From Guyanagaster necrorhizus (Eukaryota; Basidiomycota; Agaricomycetes; Agaricales; Physalacriaceae), in contig NW_025064896.1 of the NCBI RefSeq assembly GCF_019112545.1, positions 689,187 to 753,186 of the forward strand: 64,000 nucleotides of DNA, given 5' to 3'. Below are positions 1 to 11,570 of this stretch, piece after piece; within the stretch, counting starts at the first letter, position 1, and the number at the start of each line of letters is the position of its first letter. The notes beneath the pieces are model-generated. The model was not told the DNA's origin. It saw nothing but the letters and a program-made list of their open reading frames with translations, and did not search any database. A program made the position numbers and the translations under genes.

Positions 1-141
1 TCTAATGGAACTCCATTTGGTCCATCCAGATCCTTAGGCTCCAACTTGAGGGTGATATTGCCAATAGCTTTGTCAATGCCCATGCACTCTGCTGGACTCT
101 GTGTGTGCACTCAAGCCCACTTGATTAGCACATTCCTAACA
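1..141 (+). repeat. GyB LTR, 3' end (left-truncated by window)
   Basis: The sequence matches the last 140 or so bases of the GyB LTRs at 6117-6614, 13995-14492 and 42328-42827 and ends in the same CTAACA terminus. Directly after it the reverse transcriptase of element A resumes, so a GyB element or solo LTR inserted into A. Its other end lies outside the window, so the target duplication cannot be checked. Confidence 0.9.
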
Positions 142-1000
142 GATAACATCCTCATTATATCCAAGGATCAGGAGGAACATCAATGATTAGTCTGCTAAGT
201 TCTGAAACTAATGAGAAAACAAACTCTTTCTCAAAGCCAAGAAGTGTGAATTCAAAGTATTCAAAACTGAGTACTTTAGAGTGATCATCAGTGAAGGAAG
301 CATTTGAATGGACTCAGTCAAAGTCACAGAAGTGATAGAATGGCCAGAACCTATAAAAAAGAAGAAATTACAATCTTTTTTGAGATTCATCAACTTCTAT
401 CACTGGTTCATCCACAACTACAGCAAAATCATGCAACCTATGACCCAGCTAACTGGAAATGCTCCATGGGGGTGGAGACCATCACAACAGGCTGCATTCA
501 AGGACCTCAAGTGATGGCTGGCCAGGGACATCATTCTTGCCATTCCAATGTAGAAAGGAAAGTTCTGAGTCAAAGCTGATTCAAGTGAAGGAGCTATCAG
601 AGTGGTACTTTTCTAAGAACAAGACAGGAAGTGGTGACCAGTAGCCTTTCTATCAAAAGCCTTAACAACCACTGAGCAAAATTATGAGATATATGATAAG
701 GAACTATTAGCTATAATGCTCACTCTAAAGAAATGGCAACACTATCTTATTGGTGCAATTTATACCTTCAAGATCTGAACAGATCATCAGAATCTATGAT
801 ACTTTCAACAGCCACAAAAACTCAACTGATGATAAGTCTGCTGAGTCACTGAATTGAGCCAGTACCAATATAACTTACATCATAAAGCTGGCATAGTAAA
901 CAAAAAGGCTGATCTCCTTAGTTAACAAGTGGATTATAACCAGAGAGAATGTGACAATGAGGTGACTCTATTAATGCCTGGACACTTCTGAGCAATGATA
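142..1000 (+). pseudogene. pol: Element A pol fragment: RT C-terminus and RNase H
   Basis: Starts just after the RT catalytic box (DNILIISKDQEEHQ) and runs through the RT thumb/connection (motif LQSFLRFINFY near 370-405) into RNase H ([20 protein letters not shown] near 690-750; HHKAGIVNKKADLLS near 880-920). The frame has TGA/TAG stops and at least one frame change. The upstream part of RT is displaced by the GyB LTR ending at 141; gag and the 5' LTR of the same element lie inverted at 49049-51749. Non-functional. Confidence 0.85.
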
Positions 1001-2461
1001 CTGCTCACTGAAGAAGAGATCCATGAGTGGATCAAGAGTGCTACTTGGAATAACTATAAATAGAACCAGTGAGTCACCTCCTCACTCAATCACAAACAAG
1101 GAATAATAAAAGAGAGAGGGCTCATTCAATATGATGAGTGGATTTACATTCTGCAGGATAAGGGATTGCAAGGGGAAATCATCACAATATATCACAATCA
1201 TGAAACTGCAGAACACCTCAGCATTGCCAAAACAAAGGAACTGATGTTACAGAAGTACTGGTGGCCAAAAATAGAGTGTGATATCAAGCACTATATAAAA
1301 AGATGTGAAATCTGCCAATACAGCAAATCATCAACACAACTATAGGCTGCACCATTACACTCAAATGAGATCCCAAACTCTCTGTAAACCCACATCTCCA
1401 TGAACATGATCATTGGACTGCCAGAATACAATGGCTATGACACAATCATAGTGATCATCAATCACTTCTCTAAAGCTATAATTCTCATCACATGTTTAAT
1501 AGAACTAATGTCAGAAGGATGAGCCAGAATACTATGTGATGAAGTCTATGCTAAGTATGGAATGCCTCAAGTAATCATCTTTGACTGAGGGCCTCAATTT
1601 GTCTCAAAATTTCTTGACAACCTTTACTGATTGTTTAACATCAAATGAAATGCCTTAATTGTCTATCACCTACAAACAGATGGCCAGATAGAGAGAACCA
1701 ACCAGAAAATTGAGAAATACCTCTGACTATTCATCAACTACTGCCAAGATGACTGGACAGAATGGTTGGCCCTTGCTGTATTTTAACATAACAATTGCAT
1801 CCACTCTGCAACAGATAAAACACTCTTCTTTATTAACACTGGTCAGCACCCCTATATCACCCATACTATATGTGCCCACACCACAACATCTGCTTCTTCT
1901 GACTTTAGCATCACAATGACCAAGATCCATGAGAAAACCCAGGCCACTCTCAAAAAAGCTGTAGTCTCCATAAAAAAACAATATAACAAATATTGCACAT
2001 CCACATACATATATTCTATTAATGACAAGATCTGGTTGGACACCACCAACCTCTATCTGCCTTGACTCAAGTGGAAACTAAATGATAAATGCACCAGACC
2101 CTTCTTTATCCTTGCAAAAGTCGATACTTTAGTCTACAAATTACATCTACCTCTCTATTGGAAAATCCACAATACCTTCAATGGATCCTTATTAACTCCT
2201 TTTATTGCATCTGCCTTTCCAAATTAGGAATGACCACTGTCTCCTCTCTCTGAACTGGTTGGTGACAATGAATAATACAAAATCAACTAAATATTAAATC
2301 ACAAACTACAGAAAATTAAAGTATATGGTAGAGGAATGATGACAACAGTTGACTGCCTGGTCAGTTGGAAGGGCTATGGCCCTGAATCCAACCAATGGGT
2401 CAACAAAAAATGCATGAATACTGATGATGCTATATACAAATATAAACTATCTCTAAATTAA
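1001..2461 (+). pseudogene. pol: Element A pol fragment: integrase and chromodomain
   Basis: Integrase zinc-binding HHCC module near 1190-1320 (NHETAEHLSIAKTKEL, RCEICQYSK), catalytic core near 1390-1740, then the C-terminal region and a chromodomain (VSWKGYGPESNQWVN near 2360-2405). The polypeptide ends LSLN-stop at 2459-2461, the same end as in J, L and E. The first catalytic Asp is replaced by Asn (MNMIIGLP); the second Asp and the Glu region (DGQIERTNQ) remain. Stops such as CD*GPQF-type positions mark transition damage. In life the chromodomain would steer integration to modified histones. Confidence 0.87.
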
Positions 2462-2494
2462 GCCATCAGAACAATGGTCTTAAGGAGAGAGTAA

Positions 2495-2964
2495 TATTAT
2501 GATTTTTATCACTTTATCACCTTTTTGCTTCATCTAACCCCTATTTATGCTTAGTCAGAGTGCCTACATCAGTATTTAAGGCTATAGGACTGGATTAGTC
2601 AGCACAATAAACCCAGTTGGTCATTGTCTTTTGATGCAATAGTATTGCCCAATAACACACAATAACCCTATTGTCAACAGTAATGATGCTTAAGAATAAT
2701 GAGCATAATAGCCACAGAGGATACAATTAGTAGTAGTATTTATAACTATTCCAGATGACTGTATATAAGTAGGACAGCTCTTGCTGGGATAACTCAGCTT
2801 CAAGCTAAAGTTTATTCACATACTATTCTATCCTCAAGCTAATCACAAAGGCCTTGTCATATAACTAATCATCATTCACATCAGTGGACTCTGATAGAAC
2901 ACTTGAGTGCAAAGTGATATTAGTTTATCATGTGTTTGAGATCATGTGCAGCTTAGGTCAAACA
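2495..2964 (+). repeat. Element A 3' LTR (GyA)
   Basis: 470-bp LTR starting TATTATGATTTTT (decayed TGTTATG) after a purine-rich GGAGAGAGTAA tract and ending GGTCAAACA. It carries the GyA transcript-start segment AGCTTCAAGCTAA near 2812. The right flank gactc (2965-2969) matches, in inverted form, the flank of the 5' LTR at 51750-51754, so the two LTRs bound one insertion. Confidence 0.93.
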
Positions 2965-4160
2965 GACTCTGTCCACTCCATATGGATCTACACCAAGCTT
3001 GATCTTTGACATGCCTATCATTTTGTCTGCATATCTAAAGGAGATGAATTGAAAACAGCCTTCTAGACCTATTATAGTTCTTTTGAATAGCATGTCATGC
3101 CTTTTGGCCTCACAAATGCTCTGGCAGCATTCCAATAATTTGTGAATAATATATTCTCTGACATGCTCAATATATCAGTAGTAGTCTATCTTGACAATAT
3201 TCTTATATATTCTGACAATCCAAAAGATCATCAAAAACATATTTGTGAGGTTTTATGCAGGCTTAGAGCTAATAGACTCTACTGCAAAAGCTTCAAATGC
3301 AAATTCAACTAGGATTCCATAGAATATCTAGATTATATCCTATCACCTGAAGGATTTTGCATGTCTGAAAAAAAAGTCAAGGCCATTGTTGACTGGCCAG
3401 TGCCACAAAAAGTCAAGAACATCCAATCTTTTCTTGGCTTTGCCAACTTCTACTATCACTTTATACATGAATATAGTGATATCATTATTCCCTTTACATG
3501 ACTCATCCACAAGAGAACTCTATGGAAATTCAATGACAAATGCTTGGCTGTCTTCAATGAGTTGAAACAGGCCTTTATATATGCTCTCATTCTTACTCAC
3601 TGGGTCTCCAATCAAAAAATAGTGGTGGAAACTAATGCCTCTGATTATACAATTGCAGCTATTCTCTCTATCTATCTTGAAGATGATGAAATTCACCCTA
3701 TTGCCTTCTGCTCCCAGAGCCTCCACAATGCTGAACTCAACTATGACACTCAAGATAAAAAGCTTCTAGCTATTTTTGAAGCTTTTAAATATTAGTGGCA
3801 CTATCTTAAAGGCTCCACAGACTCCATCAATATCATAAAAGACCACAAGAATCTTGAATACTTTGCTATCACTAAGATTATAATCTGCTGACAGATCTGC
3901 TGGTCTAAATACCTATTCTAGTTCAACCTAGTAATCTGGTTCCACTCTGAGAAACTTGGAGAGAAACTGAATATGCTCACTAGATGATGAGACATCTACT
4001 TTAAAGAGGGGGATAGCTAATATGCTCAAGTCAACCCTCATAATTTCTGACCTGTGTTCATCCAAGAACAACTTTCTGCATCACTCCACACAATCTATCT
4101 CAAAGGCCTCACTCTACAGGCTAGTGCCATCATGGATATTAACAAACTCTACACTGATAT
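2965..4160 (+). pseudogene. pol: Element B pol fragment: RT and RNase H
   Basis: Begins inside RT palm (SVHSIWIYTKLDL) and covers the catalytic box, here YLDN instead of YLDD (near 3190-3200), the thumb (SFLGFANFYYHF) and RNase H (VVETNASDYTIAAIL near 3620-3665; LNYDTQDKKLLAIFEAF near 3735-3785; DHKNLEYFA). It reaches the RNase H-integrase linker before J interrupts it at the TSD gatat (4156-4160). One main frame with several TAG/TGA stops replacing Trp/Arg/Gln codons found in K. No CpG dinucleotide was seen by eye across most of this stretch. Confidence 0.9.
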
Positions 4161-4597
4161 TGTTAGGCTCAAGCATCATGTGAATGATGACACATGATAA
4201 ACAGATGTCTCTTTGCACTTTGAGAGATCACCTGAGTTCACTGACTGTGTACTTGCTCAGTGTGTCACAAGGTCAAGTTATTGACTCAAAGTAGAATGGT
4301 GAATATAAACTTTAGCTTGAAGCTGAGGTATACCAGCAAGAGCTGTAGGTCTTAAATACTATACAGACTGTGCTAAGAATACTACTACTTATTGTGTTGT
4401 TCTGTGTCTATGGTGCTTGTTGTCCTTAAGCATCGTTGTTGTATATAAGAGGTTGATTGTGTATCATCAAGCGTCGTTGTGGGTGGGTAAAGAATAAGTC
4501 AGTTGTGATGACCAATCTCTTCCCATGATTCCAGTTTTGGTATTCTGACTAAGCATAAATAGGGGTAAAAGTCATAGGAAAGAGAAAAATTGTAACA
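4161..4597 (-). repeat. Element J 3' LTR
   Basis: 437 bp, bounded TGTTAGG...TGTAACA on the plus strand. It equals the 5' LTR at 20148-20584 in length and differs, by eye, only by transitions, several of them TG versus CA or CG versus TG/TA. The adjoining interior ACCCCCTTCTTA is the polypurine tract on the element strand. Confidence 0.95.
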
Positions 4598-4609
4598 TTA
4601 CCCCCTTCT
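4598..4609 (-). other. Element J polypurine tract
   Basis: On the minus strand the bases next to the 3' LTR read AAGAAGGGGGTAA. This purine run is the expected primer site for plus-strand DNA synthesis. Equivalent tracts precede the 3' LTRs of E (58629-58642), M (39337-39348) and K (13983-13994). Confidence 0.75.
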
Positions 4610-4630
4610 TAAGACCATCATCCTGATAGC

Positions 4631-6111
4631 TTAATTTAGGGATAATTCATATTCATGTATAGCTTTGTCAGCATTCATATATTTCTCATTGATCCATTGA
4701 TTAGATTCAGGCCTGTAACCCTTCTAACTGACCAAATAGTCTACTGTGGTTGTTGTGCCACCATCCTTTGCTTTAACTTTTTGCAGTTTATAGTTTAATA
4801 CTTGATCGATTTCATAGTGTTCTTCATCGTCAATCAGGTTGAGGGGGGTGGTGGAGGTTGTATTTGGTTCAGGAACACTGGAGCGACATAAGAGGAGAGG
4901 AGCATTTCATTAAACACATCATGGATCTTCCAGGTGGAGGGTAGCTTTAGTTTGTATGCTGAGGCTCCCACTTTTGATATTATAGAGAAGGGTCTGGTAC
5001 CCTTATCGGCTAGTTTGCATTTGAGATGTGGCAAATAGAGGTTCATTGTGTCCAGCCAGACTTTGTCACCTATGTTGTATGTATGTGCCAGGCATTAGTG
5101 TTTGTTATACTGGGCTTTCATGGATATCGCAGTTTTTTTGAGAGTGGACTTGGTCTCTGCATGGATTTTGGCCATGGTTGTTGTGAAGTTGCTGGAAGCG
5201 GGGGTCATGGTGTGATGCCATGTTGTCTGAGTGATGTGGGGGTGTCACCCATAATTTACAAAGAATGGAGTCTTCTCTGTAGCCAAATGTATTTGGTTAT
5301 TATATTGGAATGCTGCCAGTGCTAGCCACTCCACCCAGTCATCTTGATGGTAGTTAATGAAGAGGCATAGGTATTTCTCCACTTCCTGATTGGCTTGTTC
5401 TGTCTGTCCATCGGTTTGTGGATGGTATGCCATGGATGCATTTCATTTGATGTTGAGAATGCGATACAAGTTGTCAAGGAATTTGGAGATGAATTGAGAT
5501 CCTCTGTCCGAAATGATGACCTGAGGTATTTCATATTTCACATATACCTTGTCTTGTAGGATTTTGGCCCATCCTTCAGAGGACAGCTTAGTGGAGCAGG
5601 CAATTGGAATAATTGTTTTAGAGAACCAATCAACAATAATGAGGATGGCATCATAGCCATTACAGTCAGGTAATCCAGTGATCATATCGACTGAGATATG
5701 GGTCCAAGGGGATGAGGGGACTTTGTTAGGATGTAGGAGAGCTTTCCATGCTTGGGTTGTTGCTTTTCCTTGCTAGCATGTTTTGCATGCTTTGATATAT
5801 GCAATAACATCGTTCCCTATCTTCAGCCATCAATACTCTTGCAAGACAAGTTCTTTGGTTTTTGCAATACTGGGGTGTCTGGTGGTCATGTGATTGTGAC
5901 ATATGGTGATAAGTGCACCACGTAGTTTCTGGTCTCTGAGAATATAAATCCATCTATCATAACAGATTAGTCTGTCTTCCTTTGTCATTCCCCTTTCATG
6001 GTTAAGTGAGGGGGTGACCTTTTAGTCTCATGTTTGGCTATCATGGGTTGCACTCTGGATTTGCTTGTGAATCTCCTCTTCTGTCAGCATTATCATTGCT
6101 TAAAAGTGTTT
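4631..6111 (-). pseudogene. pol: Element J pol: integrase and chromodomain
   Basis: Minus-strand frame ending LSLN-stop at 4631. Order: integrase zinc module (near 5960-5770, with ACKTC), catalytic core (MITGLPDCNGYDAI near 5685; SDRGSQF near 5520; DGQTEQAN near 5400; the second Asp and Glu are 36 codons apart, the D-x35-E spacing), C-terminal domain (KVWLDTMNLYLPHLK) and a chromodomain that is frameshifted near 4840-4640. The CpG content and intact core motifs make this one of the better-preserved integrases here. K's insertion at 6117 separates it from RNase H. It still carries in-frame stops, so it is not functional as it stands. Confidence 0.9.
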
Positions 6112-6116
6112 GGGTT

Positions 6117-6614
6117 TGTTACATGCATGCTACTGGCCTCTGTGTCACCTCAACCAACCACGAATCCAATCACACTACCCACTGGACTCTGACTGCTTCT
6201 CATTACCTACTAATTTCATTTCACCAGTATTATTTTACATCCATATTTCACATTGTAATATTTAGACTCTGAACTCGGTAATGAATACTGACACTGGAAT
6301 CCAATGGAACCTGACTCGGAATTAGCTACCATTAGTATATAAAGCCATGTACATCATTGTAGCTACTCAGTTCAAATATCAACTTGGATAAGCCATCTAC
6401 ACTTCACACTTGCCTCAACTCCTCCTTATCTCATCCATTGGATTCTGCTCTGAAGGATATTCCTGTTCACTTCTCTGATGGAACTCCATTCCACCCATCC
6501 AGATCCTTGAGCTCTGACTCAAGAGTGATGTTGCCAATAGCTTTGTCGACACCCACACACTCTGCCGGACTCTGTGCATGCACTCAAGCCTACTTGATTG
6601 GCACGTTCCTAACA
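6117..6614 (+). repeat. Element K 5' LTR
   Basis: 498 bp, TGTTACATG...CCTAACA. Same length as the 3' LTR. By-eye alignment shows transitions only, often TG in one copy against CA in the other. TATATAAA at 6336-6343 is the probable TATA box. Confidence 0.96.
6336..6379 (+). promoter_or_regulatory. K LTR promoter: TATA box and self-priming transcript start
   Basis: TATATAAA (6336-6343) lies 33 nt before AGTTCAAATAT (6369-6379). This second segment is complementary, apart from one CpG-type change, to the primer-binding site at 6617-6627, and in the 3' LTR (14247-14257) the match is perfect. The spacing fits transcription starting at the complementary segment. Confidence 0.7.
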
Positions 6615-6616
6615 GT

Positions 6617-6644
6617 ATATTCGAACTCAAACCCTTGAGTCGAA
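6617..6644 (+). other. K primer-binding site (self-priming) and adjacent hairpin
   Basis: ATATTCGAACT (6617-6627), two bases after the LTR, is the reverse complement of AGTTCGAATAT at the predicted mRNA 5' end. No TGG-type tRNA primer site is present. The same bases also form a stem, TTCGAACTCAA with TTGAGTCGAA and loop ACCC (6620-6644), conserved with compensating CG-to-CA/TG changes in B (about 54414-54443). Confidence 0.75.
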
Positions 6645-6653
6645 AATTTTATC

Positions 6654-8102
6654 ATGTCCACCACATTTACCAAACTCACAGAGACCGATCCCGAACAAAG
6701 ACAGCTCACCCATTCAAACATGTTTTCCATAGAAGACATTCCAGCCTCTGTCTCAAAGAAACAACCAGGCCTGTTTGGATCAGTCTCCAGTGAGGGACAA
6801 CCTTCCCATAGGGAAACCTACAATCACTCTAGCTTTACTGCCTGCTAACCTAATTATGACAATTCTCCTAACCCTTTCAACACCACCAGCATCCCAACCA
6901 ACAGGGTCCAACAGGCCAGTCTGATGTATAGCACCTGAACTAACCCTCCAATAGACCCCTTATCTCTGGGCAACAACCATGGGAATCCAGACAGCCCAGA
7001 CTCAGAGGGCAGAGATGAAGACACCCCTACTCATACTCCCATCTGATGGGAACTGGCTGGCAATCCACCAAACCCTCTCTCAGGTGGACCAGGAGAACCA
7101 GAGGGATCAGAAGGTCCAGGTGGTCCCAATGGCCCAAGCAGCACTGACGGCCCCACAGGAAGTAACAATCCAAACCAGCAGAACATGTTCCTAGAATTCA
7201 TGAACCTGTTACGAGGAGTCTCTGCCTCCCTCAACAACCCTAAACCAGCCACTGTCCATACTAAGGTCAAGGAACTAGAACCATTTGATGGCTTTGACTC
7301 TTGCAAACTGAAGGTTTTCATTGTCTCCCTTCAGTTGAACTTCAACGACAGACCTATCACATTTGCAATGGATGCTAACAAAGTTAACTATGCTATTTTA
7401 TTTCTGGCTGGCATCATGCTCAACTGGTTCAAACCAGACATTCTTAACCCTAATCTGCAGAATCTACCAGCCTGGCAATTCTTCTATGCAGCCTTCTTAG
7501 ATGAGCTTCATAGCAACTTCAGCCCTTTTGATGCTATCAGAGATGCTGAAGATGCATTAGAACACCTTCGGATGTGTGATAGAGATCAGATCATAAAGTA
7601 TATAGTCTAATTCAACCAGTATGCTTCACAAATTGGGTATGGAGATAACTCCCTCCACTATGCCTTTTACCGTGGCCTCTGCACCTGTATCAAGGATGAC
7701 ATGGCACACCATGGGAAGCCAAACAACCTTCATGATATGTGCTTCCTTGCCCAAGAACTTGATGCTCACTACTGGACCTGGAAGACCAAAATTGCCTGTG
7801 AAAACTGGGACAATAAATTCCCCAACCCCAAATCCAAGAGGTCTAGCACTTCTTCCTCAGACTCTAGCTCCACACTGAAATCTACCACCCCTAAGCCCTA
7901 TGCTGACAAGCTAGGCAAAGATGGCTGTCTTACTCAGGAAGAAAAAGACCGCTGGTGTCAGAACAACCTTTGCATATTCTGTGGAGCCAAACACAAGACC
8001 GAAGACTGCAACAAGCAGAAGGCAGCAGCCTCCACCAAGAGACATGCAGCAGAGGTCGACACCGCTCTCATGGAACTGGCCCCGATGGAGTCAGAAAACT
8101 AA
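6654..8102 (+). pseudogene. gag: Element K gag
   Basis: Gag packages the RNA in virus-like particles in the cytoplasm. The ATG at 6654 opens a frame of about 482 codons to TAA at 8100-8102. Order: a Ser/Thr-rich N-terminus, a low-complexity Gly/Pro/Glu stretch (about 7085-7165), the retrotransposon gag core (ELEPFDGFDSCKLKVFIVSL near 7270; FYAAFLDELHSNFSPFDAI near 7480-7540) and a zinc knuckle [13 protein letters not shown] (7971-8009, CX2CX3HX4C). A few in-frame stops (for example 6847 and the codon after IIKYIV near 7608) are the only breaks, all transition-compatible. Pol lies in the -1 frame and overlaps the gag end. Confidence 0.92.
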
Positions 8103-8590
8103 AAAGCAACCCTGTTCCCTTCATGCAAGTTCAGGGTTGCATTGACTGTATTCACACACTGGAGGTCATCACTCTCAATGCAACATCCCTTTCCAATCAC
8201 TCCTTCCACATTCCCCTCTCAGCAGAATTGCCAACTACTACAGAACCCGATGGTTCTTCAACTTGTATCATCCTACATTTTCTTGCCCTTATTGATTCTG
8301 GCTCTAGCCACTGCTTTGTTGACACTAAGTATGTAGCTGCCAATGAAATCCCCATTAAAACCATTCCTAGTATGCAACTTCGATTATTTGATAGCTCTAT
8401 CGGGAGCTGTATATCTCAAATCGCAACCATCCCCATCTGTTTCCCATCCAGAGACACTTTCTCCATCGACTTCTATGTCACTCCTCTAGATTCGTCTTGC
8501 AATCTTGTCCTAGGATACAACTGGCTCTCCCACTACAATCCACTAATTGACTGGGCTGAGAACAGTATCATTTTCTGCTCAAGCTACTAG
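8103..8590 (+). pseudogene. pro: Element K aspartic protease domain
   Basis: The frame is -1 relative to gag and is open upstream of the gag stop to 8590. The retropepsin catalytic triad is intact (ALIDSGSS near 8290) and the second conserved block [17 protein letters not shown] is near 8505-8555. It would process Gag-Pol inside the particle. The TAG at 8588-8590 ends the open stretch; RT continues in the same frame beyond it, so this is one nonsense codon in a longer pol. Confidence 0.9.
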
Positions 8591-11570
8591 GATCCCACTC
8601 CAACCAATTCCGCAGCCTCCACCACATTCCAGGGACTTCTGTGCCCACAGGACAACAGTCCACCCCTCTCTGAGCCTTCCAGCTCAAATCTGAGACTTCT
8701 GTGCCCACCAGACTCCACCAGTCCAACTCCCAGGGCTTCACTCCATTCCAAATCAACTCCAGGTAACTGGTAGACTCCATTTCCATATGAACCCATCTAC
8801 TTCTATCCTCCCTCAGAGTCTTTTACTATGAAAGCACATTCAAAGATCTCCATCATATTTGCTGCTGCATTTGTCTGAGCCAGTGCAAAAGAAGGTGCTC
8901 AGCAGTTCATACTGCAGTCTTCCTTGCCTAATATTGGAGCCAAAGCTGCATCTATGGAACCAGCAGATCTTTTACCAGTGCCAGTAGAGTACCACAATTT
9001 TGCAGACGTCTTCAGCAATACCCTCTCTGAAAAACTACCTGAACACAGGCCATACGACCTCAAAATCAATCTCAAGGAAGAAACCTCTCCATCGCTTGGA
9101 CCCATTTATTCTCTCTCAGAATCTGAACTCAAGGCCCTATGAGAGTTTATTGATGATAATCTGCACAATGAGTTCATTACTCCATCCCACTCTCTACATG
9201 GGGCTCCAGTTCTATTTGTCAAGAAAAAGACCAGTGAACTCTGACTTTGTGTCGACTACTGTGGCCTAAACAAAATCTCCAAGAAGGATCGCTACCCTCT
9301 TCCCCTCATTTCTGATCTCTTTGACTCTGCCCACTCTGTGTGCATCTACACTAAGCTCAACCTTTGGCATGCCTACCATCTTGTTTGCATAGCTAAGGGG
9401 GATGAATGGAAAACAGCCTTCTGGACCTGTTATAGTTCCTTCGAATAGCATATCATGCTTTTTAGCCTCACAAATGCTCTAGCAGCATTCCAACAATTTG
9501 TGAATGATATATTCTCTGACATGCTTGACATATCAGTAGTAGTCTACCTCGATGACATCCTTATATATTTCGACAACCCAGAAGATCACCAGAAACATGT
9601 TCGAGAGGTTCTACACAGGCTTAGAGCTAATGGACTCTATTGCAAAGGTTCCAAATGTGAATTCAACCAGGATTTCATGGAATATCTAGGCTATATCCTA
9701 TCACCTGAAGGACTTTGCATGTCTGAAGAAAAAGTCAAGGCCATTGTTGACTGGCCGGTGCCATGAAAAATCAAGGACATCCAATCTTTTCTTGGCTTTG
9801 CCAACTTCTACCATTGCTTTATACATGAATATAGCAATATCGTTCTTTCCCTTACATGACTCACCTGCAAGAGAACTCCATGGAAATTTGATGACAAATG
9901 CTTGGCTGCCTTCAATGAGTTGAAACAGGCTTTTACACATGCTCCCATTTTTACCCACTGGGTCTCCAATCGAAAGATAGTGGTGGAAACTGACACCTCT
10001 GACTATGCAATTGCAGCTATCCTCTCCATCTATCTTGAAGATGGCAAAATTCACCCCATCGCTTTCTGCTTCTGGAGCCTCCACAATGCTGAACTCAACT
10101 ATGACATCCATGACAAAGAGCTTCTAGCCATTTTTGAAGCCTTTAAACATTGGCAGCACTACCTTGAAGGCTCCACAGACTCCATCAATGTCATAACAGA
10201 CCACAAAAACCTTGAATACTTTGCCACCACCAAGATTCTAACCCACCGACAGGTCTGCTGATCCAAATACCTATCCCAGTTTAACCTAGTAATCCAGTTC
10301 TGCTCTGGAAAACTTAGTGGGAAACCGGATGTGCTCACTAGATGATGGGATGTCTACTCTAAAGAGGGAGATAGTCAATATGCCCAAATCAACCCCCACA
10401 ATTTCCAATCCATGTTCATCCAAGAACAACTCTCTGTGTCACTCCAAGCAATCTATCTTGAAGGCCCCACCCTATGGGCTAGTGCCATCATGGATATCGA
10501 CAAACTCCACACTGATATCAGATAAGCACAATCCTCTGATGCTATGTCCTCCGACAGCCTCCGCCAGGCCAAGGCCACTTCCGAATCCTCTCTCTCTCAA
10601 TGGTCTATTGACGAATCCAACATCTTTCACTTCGAAGGCTGCATCTACATCCCAGACTCTGATGATCTCCATCTCCATATACTACAGAACAATCATGACC
10701 ACATCTTGGCAGGTCACTTTGGTCAAAACCAGACATTAGAACTAGTCCAGTGGAACTACACCTGGCCAAAGATGCATGAATATGTCCGACACTATGTTAA
10801 GTCCTGCACAGTTTGTGGGCACAACAAGCCATCCAGACACTGCCCCTATGGGTTACTCAAACCTCTACCAGTTCCCGAATGGCCATGGGATTCTATTTCC
10901 ATGGACTTCATTGAACAACTACCGGACTCCAATGGATTCACCACCATCTTAGTAGTCATAGACTGAGCTAGCAAGCAAGCCATCTTTATTCCCACTCATA
11001 ACTCCATCAACTCCATGGAGCTCGCCCAACTTTTCCTTATCCATGTATTCTCCAAACATGGAATACCTAGTCACATCACATCTGACCATGGCTCTAAATT
11101 CTTCTTCCAATTTACTCGTGTCTTAGCCATGGCCCTTGACATGGAACTCCATCTTACCTCTAGTTATCATCTGGAGGCTGACAGCCAAACTGAACAAGCA
11201 AACCAAACTCTGAAACAATACATCTGCATCTACTGCTCCTACCAGCAGGACAACTGGGACACCCTCTTACCCATTGCTGAATTCACCTACAATAATGCCC
11301 CTAACGCATCCACTGGAATTTCCTCATTCTTCGCTAACAAGAGTTACCACCCTAACATCACTATTCACCCTGAAAGGGATATTGCCTCTGCCTGGGCCTG
11401 AGATTTCACGGTCAACCTTGATGAACTCCATCAATTACTGAAGGATAAAATTTCTGAAGCCCAGTCTTGCTACAAGACCCAAGCAGACAAGCATCAGATT
11501 CTGGCACCTCCGTTCACAGTGGGGAACAAGGTCTACTTCAGCTCCAAATATATCAAAACCACCTGCCTGA
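8591..11570 (+). pseudogene. pol: Element K pol: RT, RNase H, integrase core
   Basis: Single frame with scattered nonsense codons. RT: FADVFSN and RPYDLKINL entry motifs (about 8990-9080), APVLFVKKK, catalytic YLDD intact at 9545-9556. RNase H: VVETDTSDYAIAA and LNYDIHDKELLAIFEAF (about 9980-10145). Integrase: HHCC module (HDHILAGHFGQNQT, SCTVCGHNK, about 10690-10830), first Asp 10904-10906, second Asp 11084-11086, Glu 11192-11194 (D-x35-E). All catalytic residues I can place are present. Stops are mainly TGA replacing CGA (VID*ASKQ) and TGA/TAG replacing TGG (SFE*HIM). X copy 1 interrupts the integrase C-terminal region at 11570. Confidence 0.93.

Noticed and set aside
6614..6640. tRNA primer-binding site
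   Set aside because: No TGG start; the bases match the element's own transcript start instead. Similarity of ATTCGAAC to a tRNA T-arm complement is likely coincidence.
7031..7321. Gly/Pro/Leu-rich minus-strand frame in K gag
   Set aside because: Shadow of the Gly-Pro-Glu low-complexity part of gag.
8088..8102. Canonical -1 slippery heptamer at K gag end
   Set aside because: AGAAAAC does not fit X-XXY-YYZ; only the frame relation is supported.
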